Assembly (NCBI GenBank): GCA_902537235.1
Contig: CACBAO010000007.1
Coordinates: 18,531-82,530 of the forward strand
Length of the DNA stretch: 64,000 nucleotides
Reading direction: 5' to 3'
From: an uncultured Alphaproteobacteria bacterium
Lineage (GTDB): Bacteria; Pseudomonadota; Alphaproteobacteria; Rhodobacterales; Rhodobacteraceae
The notes under the pieces were generated by a model, which ran no database searches, was not told where the DNA came from, and saw nothing but the letters and a program-made list of their open reading frames with translations. Positions within the stretch are counted from its first letter, which is position 1. Each line of letters begins with the position of its first letter. Both the position numbers and the translations under genes were made by a program. This document shows positions 18,917 through 28,308 of the stretch, piece by piece.

Positions 18917-20092
18917 ATGGCAGACCTGTTTCAACCAATTCCAATAACACGGACATCGCTTACGGATAGCGAGATTAAAAGTGTTCTTGAGCCTTTGAGT
19001 AGCGGCTGGTTAGTGCAAGGACCAAAGGTTGAAGCTTTTGAAAAAAAATGGTCTGAATTCACTTTGTCCAAACATTCACTTGCTGTTACTTCTTGCACGG
19101 CTGGTATGCATTTAGCTTTAGCAGCTTTAGGCCTTGGACCAGGTGATGAAGTTATAATACCAGCGTTTACTTGGATATCTACTGCGAACGTAATTGAGCA
19201 TCATGGAGCCACACCTATTTTCTGCGACATTAACCTAAAAACTTTTAATATCGATGTCGAAAAAATTGAATCTAAGTTATCATCGAAGACTGTTGGTATA
19301 ATGCCTGTGCATTTATTTGGTCTTTCTGCAGATATAAACCCAATAATGAAAATTGTGGAAAAACACAATTTATGGCTCATTGAAGATGCCGCATGCGGGT
19401 TTGGAGCTACCTACGATGGAAAGCACGTCGGTCACTTTGGTTCCGCTGGTGTATTCAGCTTTCACCCCAGGAAGGCGATTACTACTGGCGAAGGAGGTAT
19501 GGTAACCACTTCAGACACCTCGCTCGCCACAAAAATTCAACAGTTACGAGATCATGGTGCTGTAGTTTCAGATTTACAACGGCATTTGGGTGCTCGGCCA
19601 TATCTTTTGGCTGATCACATACACGCTGGGTACAATCAGCGAATGACTGATATACAGGGCGCATTGGGGTCGGCTCAAATGGATCGAGCAAAAGATATTA
19701 TTTTTGAACGCCGAGGTATAGCTAGAATGTTTGACTCTGCTTTTTCTGAAATCGAGCAACTTCAAACTCCGTTTGTTGACCATAGGTATGGACATGGTTA
19801 TCAAAGTTATCCCTGTTTATTAAATTTGTCAGGTAATGTTGATGAAATAAATTCTAAAAGGAATAGCTGGATGGAACTACTGCAGAGCAAAGGTATTTCC
19901 ACTAGACCTGCGACGCACGCAGTGCATATGCTTACATATTATTCACAAAAGTATGATCTTAGACCAGAAGATTTTCCCAACGCTTACAGAGCAAATCACT
20001 GTTCAATCTCACTTCCACTCTTTCATGGGATGACTTTTGACGAGCAGGAACTGGTAATTTCTGCTGTCCAAAGTACTATACCCTCAAAATAA
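18917..20092 (+). CDS. DegT/DnrJ/EryC1 sugar aminotransferase
   Basis: The 391-aa PLP-dependent enzyme has TSCTAGMHLALAALGLGPGDEVI, PAFTWISTANV, EDAACGFGATYDGK and SFHPRKAITTGEGG, the last with the Schiff-base Lys. The HPRK form is typical of 4-aminotransferases such as PerA/PseC-like enzymes. It follows the epimerase/dehydratase by one base and precedes an AsnB gene. It probably aminates a 4-keto-sugar nucleotide for the glycan. The substrate is not fixed by sequence. Confidence 0.85.
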   Translation: MADLFQPIPITRTSLTDSEIKSVLEPLSSGWLVQGPKVEAFEKKWSEFTLSKHSLAVTSCTAGMHLALAALGLGPGDEVIIPAFTWISTANVIEHHGATPIFCDINLKTFNIDVEKIESKLSSKTVGIMPVHLFGLSADINPIMKIVEKHNLWLIEDAACGFGATYDGKHVGHFGSAGVFSFHPRKAITTGEGGMVTTSDTSLATKIQQLRDHGAVVSDLQRHLGARPYLLADHIHAGYNQRMTDIQGALGSAQMDRAKDIIFERRGIARMFDSAFSEIEQLQTPFVDHRYGHGYQSYPCLLNLSGNVDEINSKRNSWMELLQSKGISTRPATHAVHMLTYYSQKYDLRPEDFPNAYRANHCSISLPLFHGMTFDEQELVISAVQSTIPSK

Positions 20093-20107
20093 AGTGAGAC
20101 CAATAAT

Positions 20108-21988
20108 ATGTGTGGGATAACAGGAATATTAAGTTTGAATGGTAATCCTGTGTCTTCACATGTTTTAAGGAGAATGACTGATGCGCTTATGCATCGTGGT
20201 CCTGATGGTGAGGGTCAATGGATTGAACATGAGATCGGACTTGGACACAGAAGACTATCAATAATAGATTTATCTGATAAAGGTAAACAGCCAATGCACT
20301 CTACTTCAGGTAGATATGTAATAAGCTATAATGGAGAGGTTTATAATTTCCGTGAGCTAAAGAAAGATTTAGAAGACCTAGGATATAAATTTAAATCGAC
20401 CACTGATACTGAGGTAGTTGTTGCGGCAATAGAAAAATGGGGTATTGGTGCAATTAGCCGCTTCAACGGCATGTTTGCCTTCGCTATATGGGACAAAAAA
20501 GAAAAATGTTTAACACTTGGTCGAGATCGATACGGTATAAAGCCATTGTACGTCGCGCGTCGGAGTGGCATTATTTCTTTTGGTTCAGAACAGAAAGCAA
20601 TATTAGCTCAGCCTGATTTCAAAAAAGCTCTGGATCATGAAACTTTATACGAATATTTAACATTCCAAAATATTTTTACAAACAGTACTCTGCTAAAAGG
20701 GATTTCATTGATTCCAGCAGGTCATTTCGCTAAAATTTATCCAAGAGATGGATTAAACGCTGAACTGAAGCTTACTAAATACTGGGATTATGAATTTAAA
20801 GAACCCACAGGTAAAGTTGACAAGCGAGAGTATAAAGAGGAACTTCATCGATTAGTTTTTCAGGCCGTTAACAGACAACTTTTTAGCGATGTTGCTTTAG
20901 GTAGTTATCTTTCTGGCGGAATGGATTCTGGATCGATAAGTGCAATAGCATCGCAATCCATTCTAAATCTAAATACTTTTACATGTGGGTTTGATTTAAG
21001 CTCTGCATCAGGGCTTGAACTCGCCTATGATGAGCGTTCACAAGCTGAGGCGATGTCGGCAACATTCAAGACAGAGCATTATGAGATGGTCTTGAAAGCA
21101 GGAGACATGGAGAGGTGTTTCCAGCAGTTAGCTTATCATTTAGAAGAACCACGAGTAGGGCAAAGTTATCCAAACTTTTATGCAGCAAAATTAGCCTCAA
21201 AATTTGTGAAAGTGGTCATGTCGGGTGCCGGCGGTGATGAATTATTTGGCGGCTACCCTTGGCGTTATTACCGGGCAGTCTCAAACAGCGACTTTGATCA
21301 ATATATAGAAAAATATTACGAATTCTGGCAAAGATTAACAAATAAATCAGAACGGCAAAGAATATTTGCACCCATAAAAAATGAAATAAAAAATGCAGAC
21401 CCTAAGGCAATTTTCCGTTCAGTTTTTCCTGAGCAAAAGAAAGCAATTCGTAGACCTGAAGATTACATTAACCTTTCTTTTTATTTTGAAGCGAAAACAT
21501 TTTTGCACGGACTTTTTATTGTTGAAGATAAATTATCGATGGCGCACGGACTGGAAACGCGAGTGCCGTTTATGGATAATGATTTGGTAGATTTTGCAAT
21601 GGAATGCCCGGTATCGCTTAAGTTAAACAATCTATCAGAAGTTATAAGAATAGACGAAAACGAAGCGGGTAGGAAAAAAGATAAATACTTTCAAAAAACT
21701 TCAGATGGGAAGCAAATTTTACGAGATGTGATGTCAGGTTTTATACCATCCGAAATTACCAATGCACCAAAACAAGGTTTCTCTTCGCCGGACCCTAGTT
21801 GGTTTAAGGGTGAGAGCATCAAATATGTCAGAGATACATTAATGAATTACAACGCATGTATTTATAACTATCTAGATTATAATGCCGTAAAAGTTTTAAT
21901 AGATGAGCATTTGGTTGGGAAGAAAAATCGTAGACTTTTGATATGGTCCCTTTTGAGCCTAAATGAATATTTTAAACAAACATTATGA
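20108..21988 (+). CDS. AsnB-type glutamine-dependent amidotransferase
   Basis: The 626-aa protein has an N-terminal Ntn glutaminase domain starting MCGITGIL (Cys2 nucleophile), with RHRGPDGEG- and YNGEVYNF-type motifs. The C-terminal synthetase domain has the SGGMDSGS pyrophosphate loop. In polysaccharide loci such enzymes often amidate uronic acids to uronamides (WbpS/WbpG-like). That fits directly after a diacetamido-uronate pathway. Ordinary asparagine synthesis is the alternative. Confidence 0.87.
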   Translation: MCGITGILSLNGNPVSSHVLRRMTDALMHRGPDGEGQWIEHEIGLGHRRLSIIDLSDKGKQPMHSTSGRYVISYNGEVYNFRELKKDLEDLGYKFKSTTDTEVVVAAIEKWGIGAISRFNGMFAFAIWDKKEKCLTLGRDRYGIKPLYVARRSGIISFGSEQKAILAQPDFKKALDHETLYEYLTFQNIFTNSTLLKGISLIPAGHFAKIYPRDGLNAELKLTKYWDYEFKEPTGKVDKREYKEELHRLVFQAVNRQLFSDVALGSYLSGGMDSGSISAIASQSILNLNTFTCGFDLSSASGLELAYDERSQAEAMSATFKTEHYEMVLKAGDMERCFQQLAYHLEEPRVGQSYPNFYAAKLASKFVKVVMSGAGGDELFGGYPWRYYRAVSNSDFDQYIEKYYEFWQRLTNKSERQRIFAPIKNEIKNADPKAIFRSVFPEQKKAIRRPEDYINLSFYFEAKTFLHGLFIVEDKLSMAHGLETRVPFMDNDLVDFAMECPVSLKLNNLSEVIRIDENEAGRKKDKYFQKTSDGKQILRDVMSGFIPSEITNAPKQGFSSPDPSWFKGESIKYVRDTLMNYNACIYNYLDYNAVKVLIDEHLVGKKNRRLLIWSLLSLNEYFKQTL

Positions 21989-22256
21989 TATTTGAAACAT
22001 TGCGATTTACTTACAACAGCTTATGCACGCGTAAATTTGTTCGTATTCGCCTAAAATAAAATTGTCAAATCTACTGTTTAAGGCTAGCGTTTAGCCGGTA
22101 GAGGTGTAAGGTGATACAAGGTCTTTATGACAAGTTGGAGTTTGAAATAAAAGAGATATATCAATAGATGATTGGGAGAAAAAAACAAATGGGCGCCCAC
22201 TCTATGGCAAGAAGGTGCTCTTGGCAAAAGGAATTTTTTTTTGATATGAATAAGCA

Positions 22257-23804
22257 ATGAAAGTAACTTTTTATGGGCACAATTGTTTTTTGCTAGAAGG
22301 CAATAATGCTGTATTTATAACGGATCCTTGGCTGACTGATAAAGGAGCTTTTTTTGGAAGTTGGTATCAATGGCCTGTAAACCATCACTTAAAAGATAGT
22401 CTTATTGAAAAATTAAGTACAAATATTGAAACTATCTTATATATCTCTCACGAACATCAAGACCACTTCGATAGAGAGACGCTAAAGGATATCCAGCCCT
22501 ATATTAATAAATGTATTGTACCTGATTATGCTGATAAATTTCTTTACAATGAGATGCTCGCATTAGGTTATGAAGTTATTGAGTTGTCTGATCAATCCAA
22601 GCACTATTTTAATAAGGATGATTATTTGGAATTAATGATTGTTGATACTGGCGTTAACCACGATAGTGCAGCATTAATTCATATTAATAGAGAGTTCTTT
22701 TTTAATCAAAATGATTGCAAAATTTTTGATAGATTAGCGTATTTAGCAGATCTAGACATCAACTATTATGCTGTTCAATTTAGTGGGGCAACTTGGCACC
22801 CGATTTGTTATCAAATGGCAGATTATCAGAAAGCAAGTATTTCAAAAAAAAAAGTAATGGCAAAGTTGGCTGCTGTTCGTAATGCGATAAAACTCATTAA
22901 ACCTAAATACTATTTACCATCTGCTGGGCCCGCAATTTTCCCATTTTTAGAAGAATCATTATCGTTTGGTATCGATAGCATTTTTATACATCAGTCAGAT
23001 ATGGAGACATATTTGAAAAGTGCTGAAACAGAATTTGTTTATCTTAAGCCAGGTGAACAAATTTTAAATAATTACACTACGGTGCCAATTGGTCCTCCAA
23101 CTGCAGCAGATTTAAAAGTTATGAAAAGAGAATTTCTTTGTGAATTTGAGACGATTTCTGATGATGATTTTAATATTAATAATTTGGTTAATGAGGTTTG
23201 TAAGAGAGTTGAAAGCATCAAGGAAATTAAGTTTGGCACTTGCCCAATAATTATATTTGACTGGAAAGATAAAGGTTTGGAAATCGACTTAACAAAGGGA
23301 ACCGTCGATATAGTAGACTTTTCCACGTATGAAATGCCGAGTTCGTTTATGAAAATATCTGGTTCAAAAGCGTACTTCAGTTTGATGAGTAATCCTTCTT
23401 ACAGATGGCAAGATATAGCACTTAGTCTACGGGCTTCTGTCCAACGTAAGCCGGACATGTTGAATACATTCGTGAATATATTTCTGTTTTCAGACCCAAG
23501 TAATATACGGTCTGGATTTACAACTACATTAGATGTGAAAGATGACCGGATCGTTGTTATAAATCCCAAAAATGGTAAAAATTACGAAATTAACCGTTAT
23601 TGTCCACATAATGGAGCTGATCTTAAGGATGCTACAGTCGATAAGGAAGGAAATCTTATCTGCCCAAGGCATTCTTGGCTATTTGATCTTGAAAACGAAG
23701 GTAGATGTTTAACAGCCGAAGCGTCTCTTTATTCAAAAGAAATTGTTGAAACAATAACACTTTGTGACAATCTAAGCGCGAGACTACTAACGCAAGATAA
23801 GTGA
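22257..23804 (+). CDS. Metallo-beta-lactamase-fold / Rieske [2Fe-2S] fusion, CMP-Neu5Ac-hydroxylase-like
   Basis: This 515-aa protein has an N-terminal UlaG-like MBL fold with ISHEHQDHFD (H65, H67, D69, H70) after FYGHNCFLLEG and ITDPWL. The last 75 residues are a Rieske centre, C449-P-H451 and C469-PR-H472. The MBL part, with its GSWYQWP segment, resembles the vertebrate sialic-acid hydroxylase CMAH, where the Rieske domain is N-terminal instead. The likely role is an iron-dependent oxygenase or hydroxylase acting on a sugar or nucleotide sugar. It stands alone, with a 268-nt gap upstream. Domains are clear; the substrate is not. Confidence 0.82.
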   Translation: MKVTFYGHNCFLLEGNNAVFITDPWLTDKGAFFGSWYQWPVNHHLKDSLIEKLSTNIETILYISHEHQDHFDRETLKDIQPYINKCIVPDYADKFLYNEMLALGYEVIELSDQSKHYFNKDDYLELMIVDTGVNHDSAALIHINREFFFNQNDCKIFDRLAYLADLDINYYAVQFSGATWHPICYQMADYQKASISKKKVMAKLAAVRNAIKLIKPKYYLPSAGPAIFPFLEESLSFGIDSIFIHQSDMETYLKSAETEFVYLKPGEQILNNYTTVPIGPPTAADLKVMKREFLCEFETISDDDFNINNLVNEVCKRVESIKEIKFGTCPIIIFDWKDKGLEIDLTKGTVDIVDFSTYEMPSSFMKISGSKAYFSLMSNPSYRWQDIALSLRASVQRKPDMLNTFVNIFLFSDPSNIRSGFTTTLDVKDDRIVVINPKNGKNYEINRYCPHNGADLKDATVDKEGNLICPRHSWLFDLENEGRCLTAEASLYSKEIVETITLCDNLSARLLTQDK

Positions 23805-24017
23805 GTGTTATGACTGCCAGAAAGGTGGCAGGTGGTGATAGGTAAAGCCTCCCTTTCAATATTAGCATCTAAATAAATCATTCATTTATATGGCATTTAA
23901 AACCACTTTCTAGCAAGTTTCTAACTACTCTCTCCATTTTTTCGAACGAAGATAACTATTGAAACTCAATAGTATAAACGCACTAGTGAAAAGGCGATTG
24001 AAAGGTTTTCAACCACA

Positions 24018-24512
24018 TCAACGTGATGAATGCCCATACCATTTGCCACCAACTGGTATGTCTTTATTGACAAAACTCATAGCACCTACAACTGCTTTAT
24101 CACCTATGGAGACCCCCAATTGAATAATACTATTTGGCCCCAAATAAACCCCACTTCCGATCCTTGTAGTCTCTCTTTTAACTGGTTTGGAACCTAATGA
24201 GGCACTCCAATCAACGGTATGATGGGAGTAGATTTGAACACCAGCAGAAATACTTACATAATCGCCGATTTCTAAACCGCCAGATCCATCCAAAACAACA
24301 TTTGGTCCAATCCAAGTGTTTTTCCCAACTTTGACATCACCGAGTATTAGAACATTGTTGTAGCAAGATGTACCTTCGCCAAAGCCGTAAAACTTTGCCG
24401 TCTCCCATCGATCTGACAATAAATCTTGTAATGAGACGTGTCGATCAAATCGATCCTTCATCTTTTGACGCAAACGCTTTAAAACGTTTTTGATTTCATC
24501 TTCGTTAGTCAT
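24018..24512 (-). CDS. Hexapeptide-repeat acyltransferase (WcaF/maltose-acetyltransferase-like)
   Basis: The 164-aa left-handed beta-helix protein has repeats (ILGDVKVGKNTWIGPNVVLDG, LEIGDYVSISAGVQIYSHH, IGSGVYLGPNSIIQLG). The YSHH stretch carries the catalytic-type His. A short helical N-terminus precedes it. Such enzymes O- or N-acetylate sugars. It is the first leftward gene inside an otherwise rightward locus and converges on the MBL/Rieske gene. The acceptor sugar is unknown. Confidence 0.82.
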   Translation of the reverse strand: MTNEDEIKNVLKRLRQKMKDRFDRHVSLQDLLSDRWETAKFYGFGEGTSCYNNVLILGDVKVGKNTWIGPNVVLDGSGGLEIGDYVSISAGVQIYSHHTVDWSASLGSKPVKRETTRIGSGVYLGPNSIIQLGVSIGDKAVVGAMSFVNKDIPVGGKWYGHSSR

Positions 24513-25099
24513 TTTTTTATTATATTCAGTTTTTTGGCATCATATTCTTAGTGATACAACATCTCACGTAGTCTGTCGATCGTACTTTAAATTAACAATT
24601 TTTTTACAACACCAATCTGTGCGATTTTGACTCGTTTTGTCGCATTTCAATCAAACCAATCGTTTTTTTGTCTACGCTATTCGTTCCAAAACGAGTAAAA
24701 CGGCGACGTGGTTTTATAGACTGTAATTCAGACTACTTCTTAAAGTAGTCGTTGCGTATGTGGTTTATATCCTTACCTGTAAATAATATCTCAATAGTCC
24801 CCTCGCACTTGTCTAATAAATAAAAAGTTATACGATAAAGTAAGGTTTTTTTTAAATCGGTAATTAATTACATTCAAAGATTTCCTAGTAGTAGACATTT
24901 TCATATTCATATATTGCTATATGAAATTAGGTGGCAATACATGACTTTGAAAGCTCAAATCATGGATTGATTTGCTTAGTCTTTTTTAATAGAATTTTAC
25001 AATATTTTATGAAGTATAAAATTTGAAACTCTTTGAATCGTAGCGTCTAATATTTGGCACTAAAGAAATCGCACTTAGCTAAAGTAAGAGAGAAATAAA
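24513..25099. other. 587-bp non-coding gap with one hairpin
   Basis: No convincing gene is visible. GACTACTT and AAGTAGTC at 24731-24750 form an 8-bp stem with a CTTA loop but no following T run, so it is not a standard terminator. The gap lies between divergent genes (acyltransferase leftwards, deacetylase-like rightwards) and probably holds both promoters, but I cannot place them with confidence. Confidence 0.35.
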
Positions 25100-25804
25100 T
25101 TGGTCAAAAAATATGCTATCACGTTTGATATTGATTGGGCACCGGATTGTGCAATTTTGAAATGTCTTGAGCTTATCGAAAAAGCGAATTGTAAAGCTAC
25201 TTTTTTTGCCACGCATGACACTCCAGTAAATCAGGAAATTGTCTCAAGAGGACATAATCTAGGAATTCACCCAAATTTTCTCCCAGGAAGCACTCAAGGT
25301 TCAGACGTTAAAACTATTGTTTCAGAATGCTTGAGTTATTCGCCTGATGCTTGGTGTATGAGGACGCACTCTTTAGTGCAATCTTCTCCTCTTTTGCATG
25401 AAATATTTTTAGGCTTTCCGCAATTACAGTTAGATGTATCATTATTTATGCATCGCTCCCCTTTTGCACATAAAGTTAAATGGAATTTTGATGGCGTATC
25501 TTTTGATCGGTTACTTTATAATTGGGAAGACGACGCGCATTTTTTTGCATTTGAGGAGGACAAATACCCAGAGTTGTTTTTTGGTGACCTAACAGTATTT
25601 AACTTTCATCCGATACATGTATTTCTGAATACATCAGACGGTAGTGAATACCGCCGGTTAAAAAAAGAACATTTTGGTAAGTTCCTACCAAAATTGAGTG
25701 CTGAAGATTTAGGCGAATATAAAAATATTAGGATAGGAACCGAGGATTACTTAAAAGAAGTTCTGGTATCCAATAACACTTGCGTAGAATTAGGTGATAT
25801 ATAA
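25100..25804 (+). CDS. Polysaccharide-deacetylase-like (NodB-fold) protein
   Basis: The 234-aa protein begins KYAITFDIDWAPD, the TFDxD metal strand of NodB/YdjC-like carbohydrate esterases. It continues with CKATFFATHDTP (the TFF strand), HNLGIHPNFL (metal-ligand His pair H-x-x-x-H) and RTHSL. The start is TTG at 25100 with AAGAGAGA upstream; no ATG lies near. A broken copy of its first 45 codons lies at 40793-40943. It likely de-acetylates a sugar of the local glycan. Family fold is clear, activity is inferred. Confidence 0.72.
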   Translation: MVKKYAITFDIDWAPDCAILKCLELIEKANCKATFFATHDTPVNQEIVSRGHNLGIHPNFLPGSTQGSDVKTIVSECLSYSPDAWCMRTHSLVQSSPLLHEIFLGFPQLQLDVSLFMHRSPFAHKVKWNFDGVSFDRLLYNWEDDAHFFAFEEDKYPELFFGDLTVFNFHPIHVFLNTSDGSEYRRLKKEHFGKFLPKLSAEDLGEYKNIRIGTEDYLKEVLVSNNTCVELGDI

Positions 25805-25857
25805 TATAAATAACATATTAAATTTGCAAAGTTTTGATACAAAGCTTTGTGCGGTAG

Positions 25858-26007
25858 CTATTATGGCTAGTCGTCGAAAAAATATCAAGAAGATGCAAAG
25901 GTGAGAGTGTTTCAAATAATAAGCAGTTATCCTCAAATGACTTCAAGGAACTTGCTCAGAAACTTGGGGTTTTTAATGGCTCTGCTTACTATCTGTTATT
26001 AAAATGA
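25858..26007 (+). other. Open frame ending in rmlA start, possible gene 3' remnant
   Basis: A 49-codon open frame without a usable start codon ends in a TGA that overlaps the rmlA ATG (ATGA). It includes a helix-like SSNDFKELAQKLGVFNGSAYY stretch. The coupling-type overlap suggests the tail of a formerly complete upstream gene whose front has been lost. I cannot name a family, and a chance frame is possible. Confidence 0.3.
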
Positions 26008-26891
26008 AAGGTATTATCATAGCTGGAGGCTCTGGAAGTCGATTGAACCCTACAACCTTAGGTCTTTCCAAGCATCTGATCCCAATTTTTGATAAACCGA
26101 TGATTTATTATCCGTTATCAGTTTTAATGTTGGCTGGCATACGAGAGATACTTATCATATCGACGCCTGATGATTTACAATCATATAAACGCTTACTTGG
26201 CTGTGGTAAAAAGTTCGGACTAACATTACATTATGAGCTTCAAGAGAAACCAGAAGGGATTGCGCATGCTTTTTTGATTGGTGAAGATTTCATCGGTGGC
26301 AGCTCAGTTGCTTTAATTTTAGGTGACAATATCTTCTTTGGACAAGAGTTTAAGGCTATCTTAATGTCAGCGGCCCAGCTATCTCAAGGTGCTAAGATAT
26401 TCATACATCAAGTATCTGAACCCTCACGATTTGGTGTGGCTGAGATAAGTGAATCTAAGCAAATTGTATCTCTAGAGGAAAAGCCACAAAAACCCAAGAG
26501 TAACTACGCGGTGGCAGGTCTATACTTTTATGATAATAAGGTTATTGAGATTGCAAAAAAGATTAAACCATCTTCACGTGGTGAGTTGGAAATTACATCA
26601 ATTAATCAAGAATATCTTCGTCAAGGACTGCTTTCAGTGGGAATTTTAGGCCGGGGTTTTACTTGGCTAGACGCGGGAACTTCAGAAAGTTTATTAGAGG
26701 CGTCACAGTTCGTTTCTACGGTACAGAATCGACAGGGCCTCATCATAGCTTGTCTTGAGGAAATAGCATTTAATAATGGTTGGATTACAATAGAGTCCTT
26801 GATTGAGTCATTTAGCTCATTAGGTGAAAATGAATATAAATCATCGCTGGGTAAATTGATAAAATCTATTGAGAAGGCGGGGCTGAAATGA
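26004..26891 (+). CDS. rmlA: Glucose-1-phosphate thymidylyltransferase
   Basis: The 295-aa enzyme has the RmlA signatures: GIIIAGGSGSRLNPTTLGLSKHLIPIFDKPMIYYPLSVLMLAG (nucleotide loop and Mg-binding region), ALILGDNIFFG, EEKPQKPKSNYAVAGLYFYD and FTWLDAGT. It makes dTDP-glucose from glucose-1-phosphate and dTTP. It is followed by a terminator-like hairpin. rmlB lies 7.4 kb downstream, and rmlC/rmlD are absent from the window, so the product is probably a dTDP-keto- or amino-sugar rather than rhamnose. Confidence 0.95.
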   Translation: MKGIIIAGGSGSRLNPTTLGLSKHLIPIFDKPMIYYPLSVLMLAGIREILIISTPDDLQSYKRLLGCGKKFGLTLHYELQEKPEGIAHAFLIGEDFIGGSSVALILGDNIFFGQEFKAILMSAAQLSQGAKIFIHQVSEPSRFGVAEISESKQIVSLEEKPQKPKSNYAVAGLYFYDNKVIEIAKKIKPSSRGELEITSINQEYLRQGLLSVGILGRGFTWLDAGTSESLLEASQFVSTVQNRQGLIIACLEEIAFNNGWITIESLIESFSSLGENEYKSSLGKLIKSIEKAGLK

Positions 26892-26920
26892 ATTCAGTGA
26901 GCAGGATTTAAGGGCTTATT

Positions 26921-26971
26921 GAAACAAAACAAAAAAGAAATTTTTGTTTTGTATTTGTTTCAGCTTTTTTT
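26921..26971 (+). terminator. Rho-independent-type terminator after rmlA
   Basis: GAAACAAA (26921-26928) pairs with TTTGTTTC (26954-26961), with further A/T pairing inside, followed by a run of seven T at 26965-26971. It lies 30 nt after the rmlA stop. The stem is AT-rich, so strength is uncertain. Confidence 0.55.
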
Positions 26972-26994
26972 AAAACATTGGGGTAGTTTCGATA

Positions 26995-27315
26995 ATGCCC
27001 TTCATAGCCATTGCATCAAACGTTGATGTAATTCAAGAAAATTTATCTATTGAGAGCTATCTATGCCTATTTCAATTTCACCAGCACTATTGGCTTTCTA
27101 ATTTTTATAGGTAGTGCAGTATTGTTTTTACTTACATTTTCCATGGCATTGAAATTAGTGTCGGTATATTTATAGCTGAGAGCATCTTTACTTACAGAGT
27201 TTGAATTAAGCAAAAGATTAATGGCTAGATATTTAAACAAACCGTATGAATGGTTTGTGACACAGAATACCACAGACCTTGGAAAGAATATACTCGCCGA
27301 AGACGTTAATTTCAA
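26995..27315 (+). pseudogene. Remnant of an ABC-type polysaccharide flippase (PglK-like)
   Basis: Pieces in shifting frames read like one protein. They are MPFIAIASNVDVIQENL, then FTSTIGFLIFIGSAVLFLLTFSMALKL ending at an in-frame TAG, then ELSKRLMARYLNKPYEWFVTQNTTDLGKNILAE. This order, including the YLNKPYEWF - DLGK block after a membrane helix, is characteristic of the permease half of PglK/MsbA-type ABC transporters. Frameshifts, a stop, and loss of the ATPase half show it is dead. A short leftward frame here is antisense to it. Confidence 0.65.
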
Positions 27316-27336
27316 AATTTGCAATGACAGCTCACA

Positions 27337-28275
27337 ATGGATAGAATGATAACCAACAGTCTTCAGATGCCAGATTTTACAATAACTACTAACAAAATGC
27401 TTCGCAACCAAGTTGACATACTTAACTCATGGCGACACTGTGGCTCCAAAATCACAGTAAGTATTTGCTGTTTGGCATATAATCATGAAGACTTTATTGA
27501 GGATACAATACTAGGGTTTTTAGCTCAGAAAACATCATTTCGTTTCGAAATATTAATAAATGATGACGCCTCGCTTGATTCAACAGCCAAAATAATACGA
27601 AAGTACACTAGTTTGTATCCAGATATAATTAAACCAATTTTTCAAACAAAAAATAAATGGTCTCAGGATCACCCAATGCCTCATATACTTTTTCGAAAAG
27701 CGAAAGGTAAGTATATCTCTTGGACTGATGGCGATGATTTTTGGATCAATGAGAATAAGTTAGAAAATCAAATTGCGTTGATGGAGCAGGAAAGTGACCT
27801 TGCGTTAAGCTTTCATTCGGTCTTTTACAAAGTGGGTAACACTTTAAGTAAAGATTACTTCCCTAAGCCTAAGTTGAAGATCCTAAATCAAAATGACATT
27901 ATGTTGAGGCACTATATCCCAACCTGTTCAGTTGTTTTTAATGCCGAGAAGCTATTAAAAGCATATTATGAAAAGCCATGTACTGCCACTTTTCCAGTTG
28001 GTGATATACCCCTCTACATAAAAATAACAAATTATGGAAAAGTTTTATTCATAGATAAAACATGGGCCGTTTATCGCAGAAATCCAAAAAGTGTTACACA
28101 AAAGGTGGAACATTTACATAACATTAGGCTCAAAATGATTGCCATGTATTTCCACCTCTTTGCATGTGTACCGTTTAAAAATTATAAGATTCTTATTTAT
28201 TTGATAACTAGACAGATGGCTGGCATCCCTTTGGACGCCTTCAGACGTTTAAAGATTAAACTGAAGGTAAAATAA
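27337..28275 (+). CDS. Family 2 glycosyltransferase
   Basis: The 312-aa GT-A protein has ITVSICCLAYNHEDFIEDTILGFLAQ, the nucleotide strand EILINDDASLDSTAKII, and the metal motif SWTDGDDFWI. The C-terminal half is long and helical. It transfers a sugar from a nucleotide donor to the growing glycan at the inner membrane. Start choice among in-frame ATGs at 27337, 27346 and 27367 is unclear. It follows a dead flippase remnant and precedes a WbqC gene by 33 nt. The donor is not predictable. Confidence 0.85.
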   Translation: MDRMITNSLQMPDFTITTNKMLRNQVDILNSWRHCGSKITVSICCLAYNHEDFIEDTILGFLAQKTSFRFEILINDDASLDSTAKIIRKYTSLYPDIIKPIFQTKNKWSQDHPMPHILFRKAKGKYISWTDGDDFWINENKLENQIALMEQESDLALSFHSVFYKVGNTLSKDYFPKPKLKILNQNDIMLRHYIPTCSVVFNAEKLLKAYYEKPCTATFPVGDIPLYIKITNYGKVLFIDKTWAVYRRNPKSVTQKVEHLHNIRLKMIAMYFHLFACVPFKNYKILIYLITRQMAGIPLDAFRRLKIKLKVK

Positions 28276-28308
28276 TGTTGCATTTTTTAAACAGAGTAGA
28301 GGTTCAAA

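Noticed and set aside
23814..23831. CTGCCA/TGGCAG hairpin after the MBL/Rieske gene
   Set aside because: Six-base stem without a T run; too weak to call a terminator.
27067..27411. 114-aa leftward frame
   Set aside because: It is antisense to the ABC flippase remnant and the glycosyltransferase start, and has no domain features.
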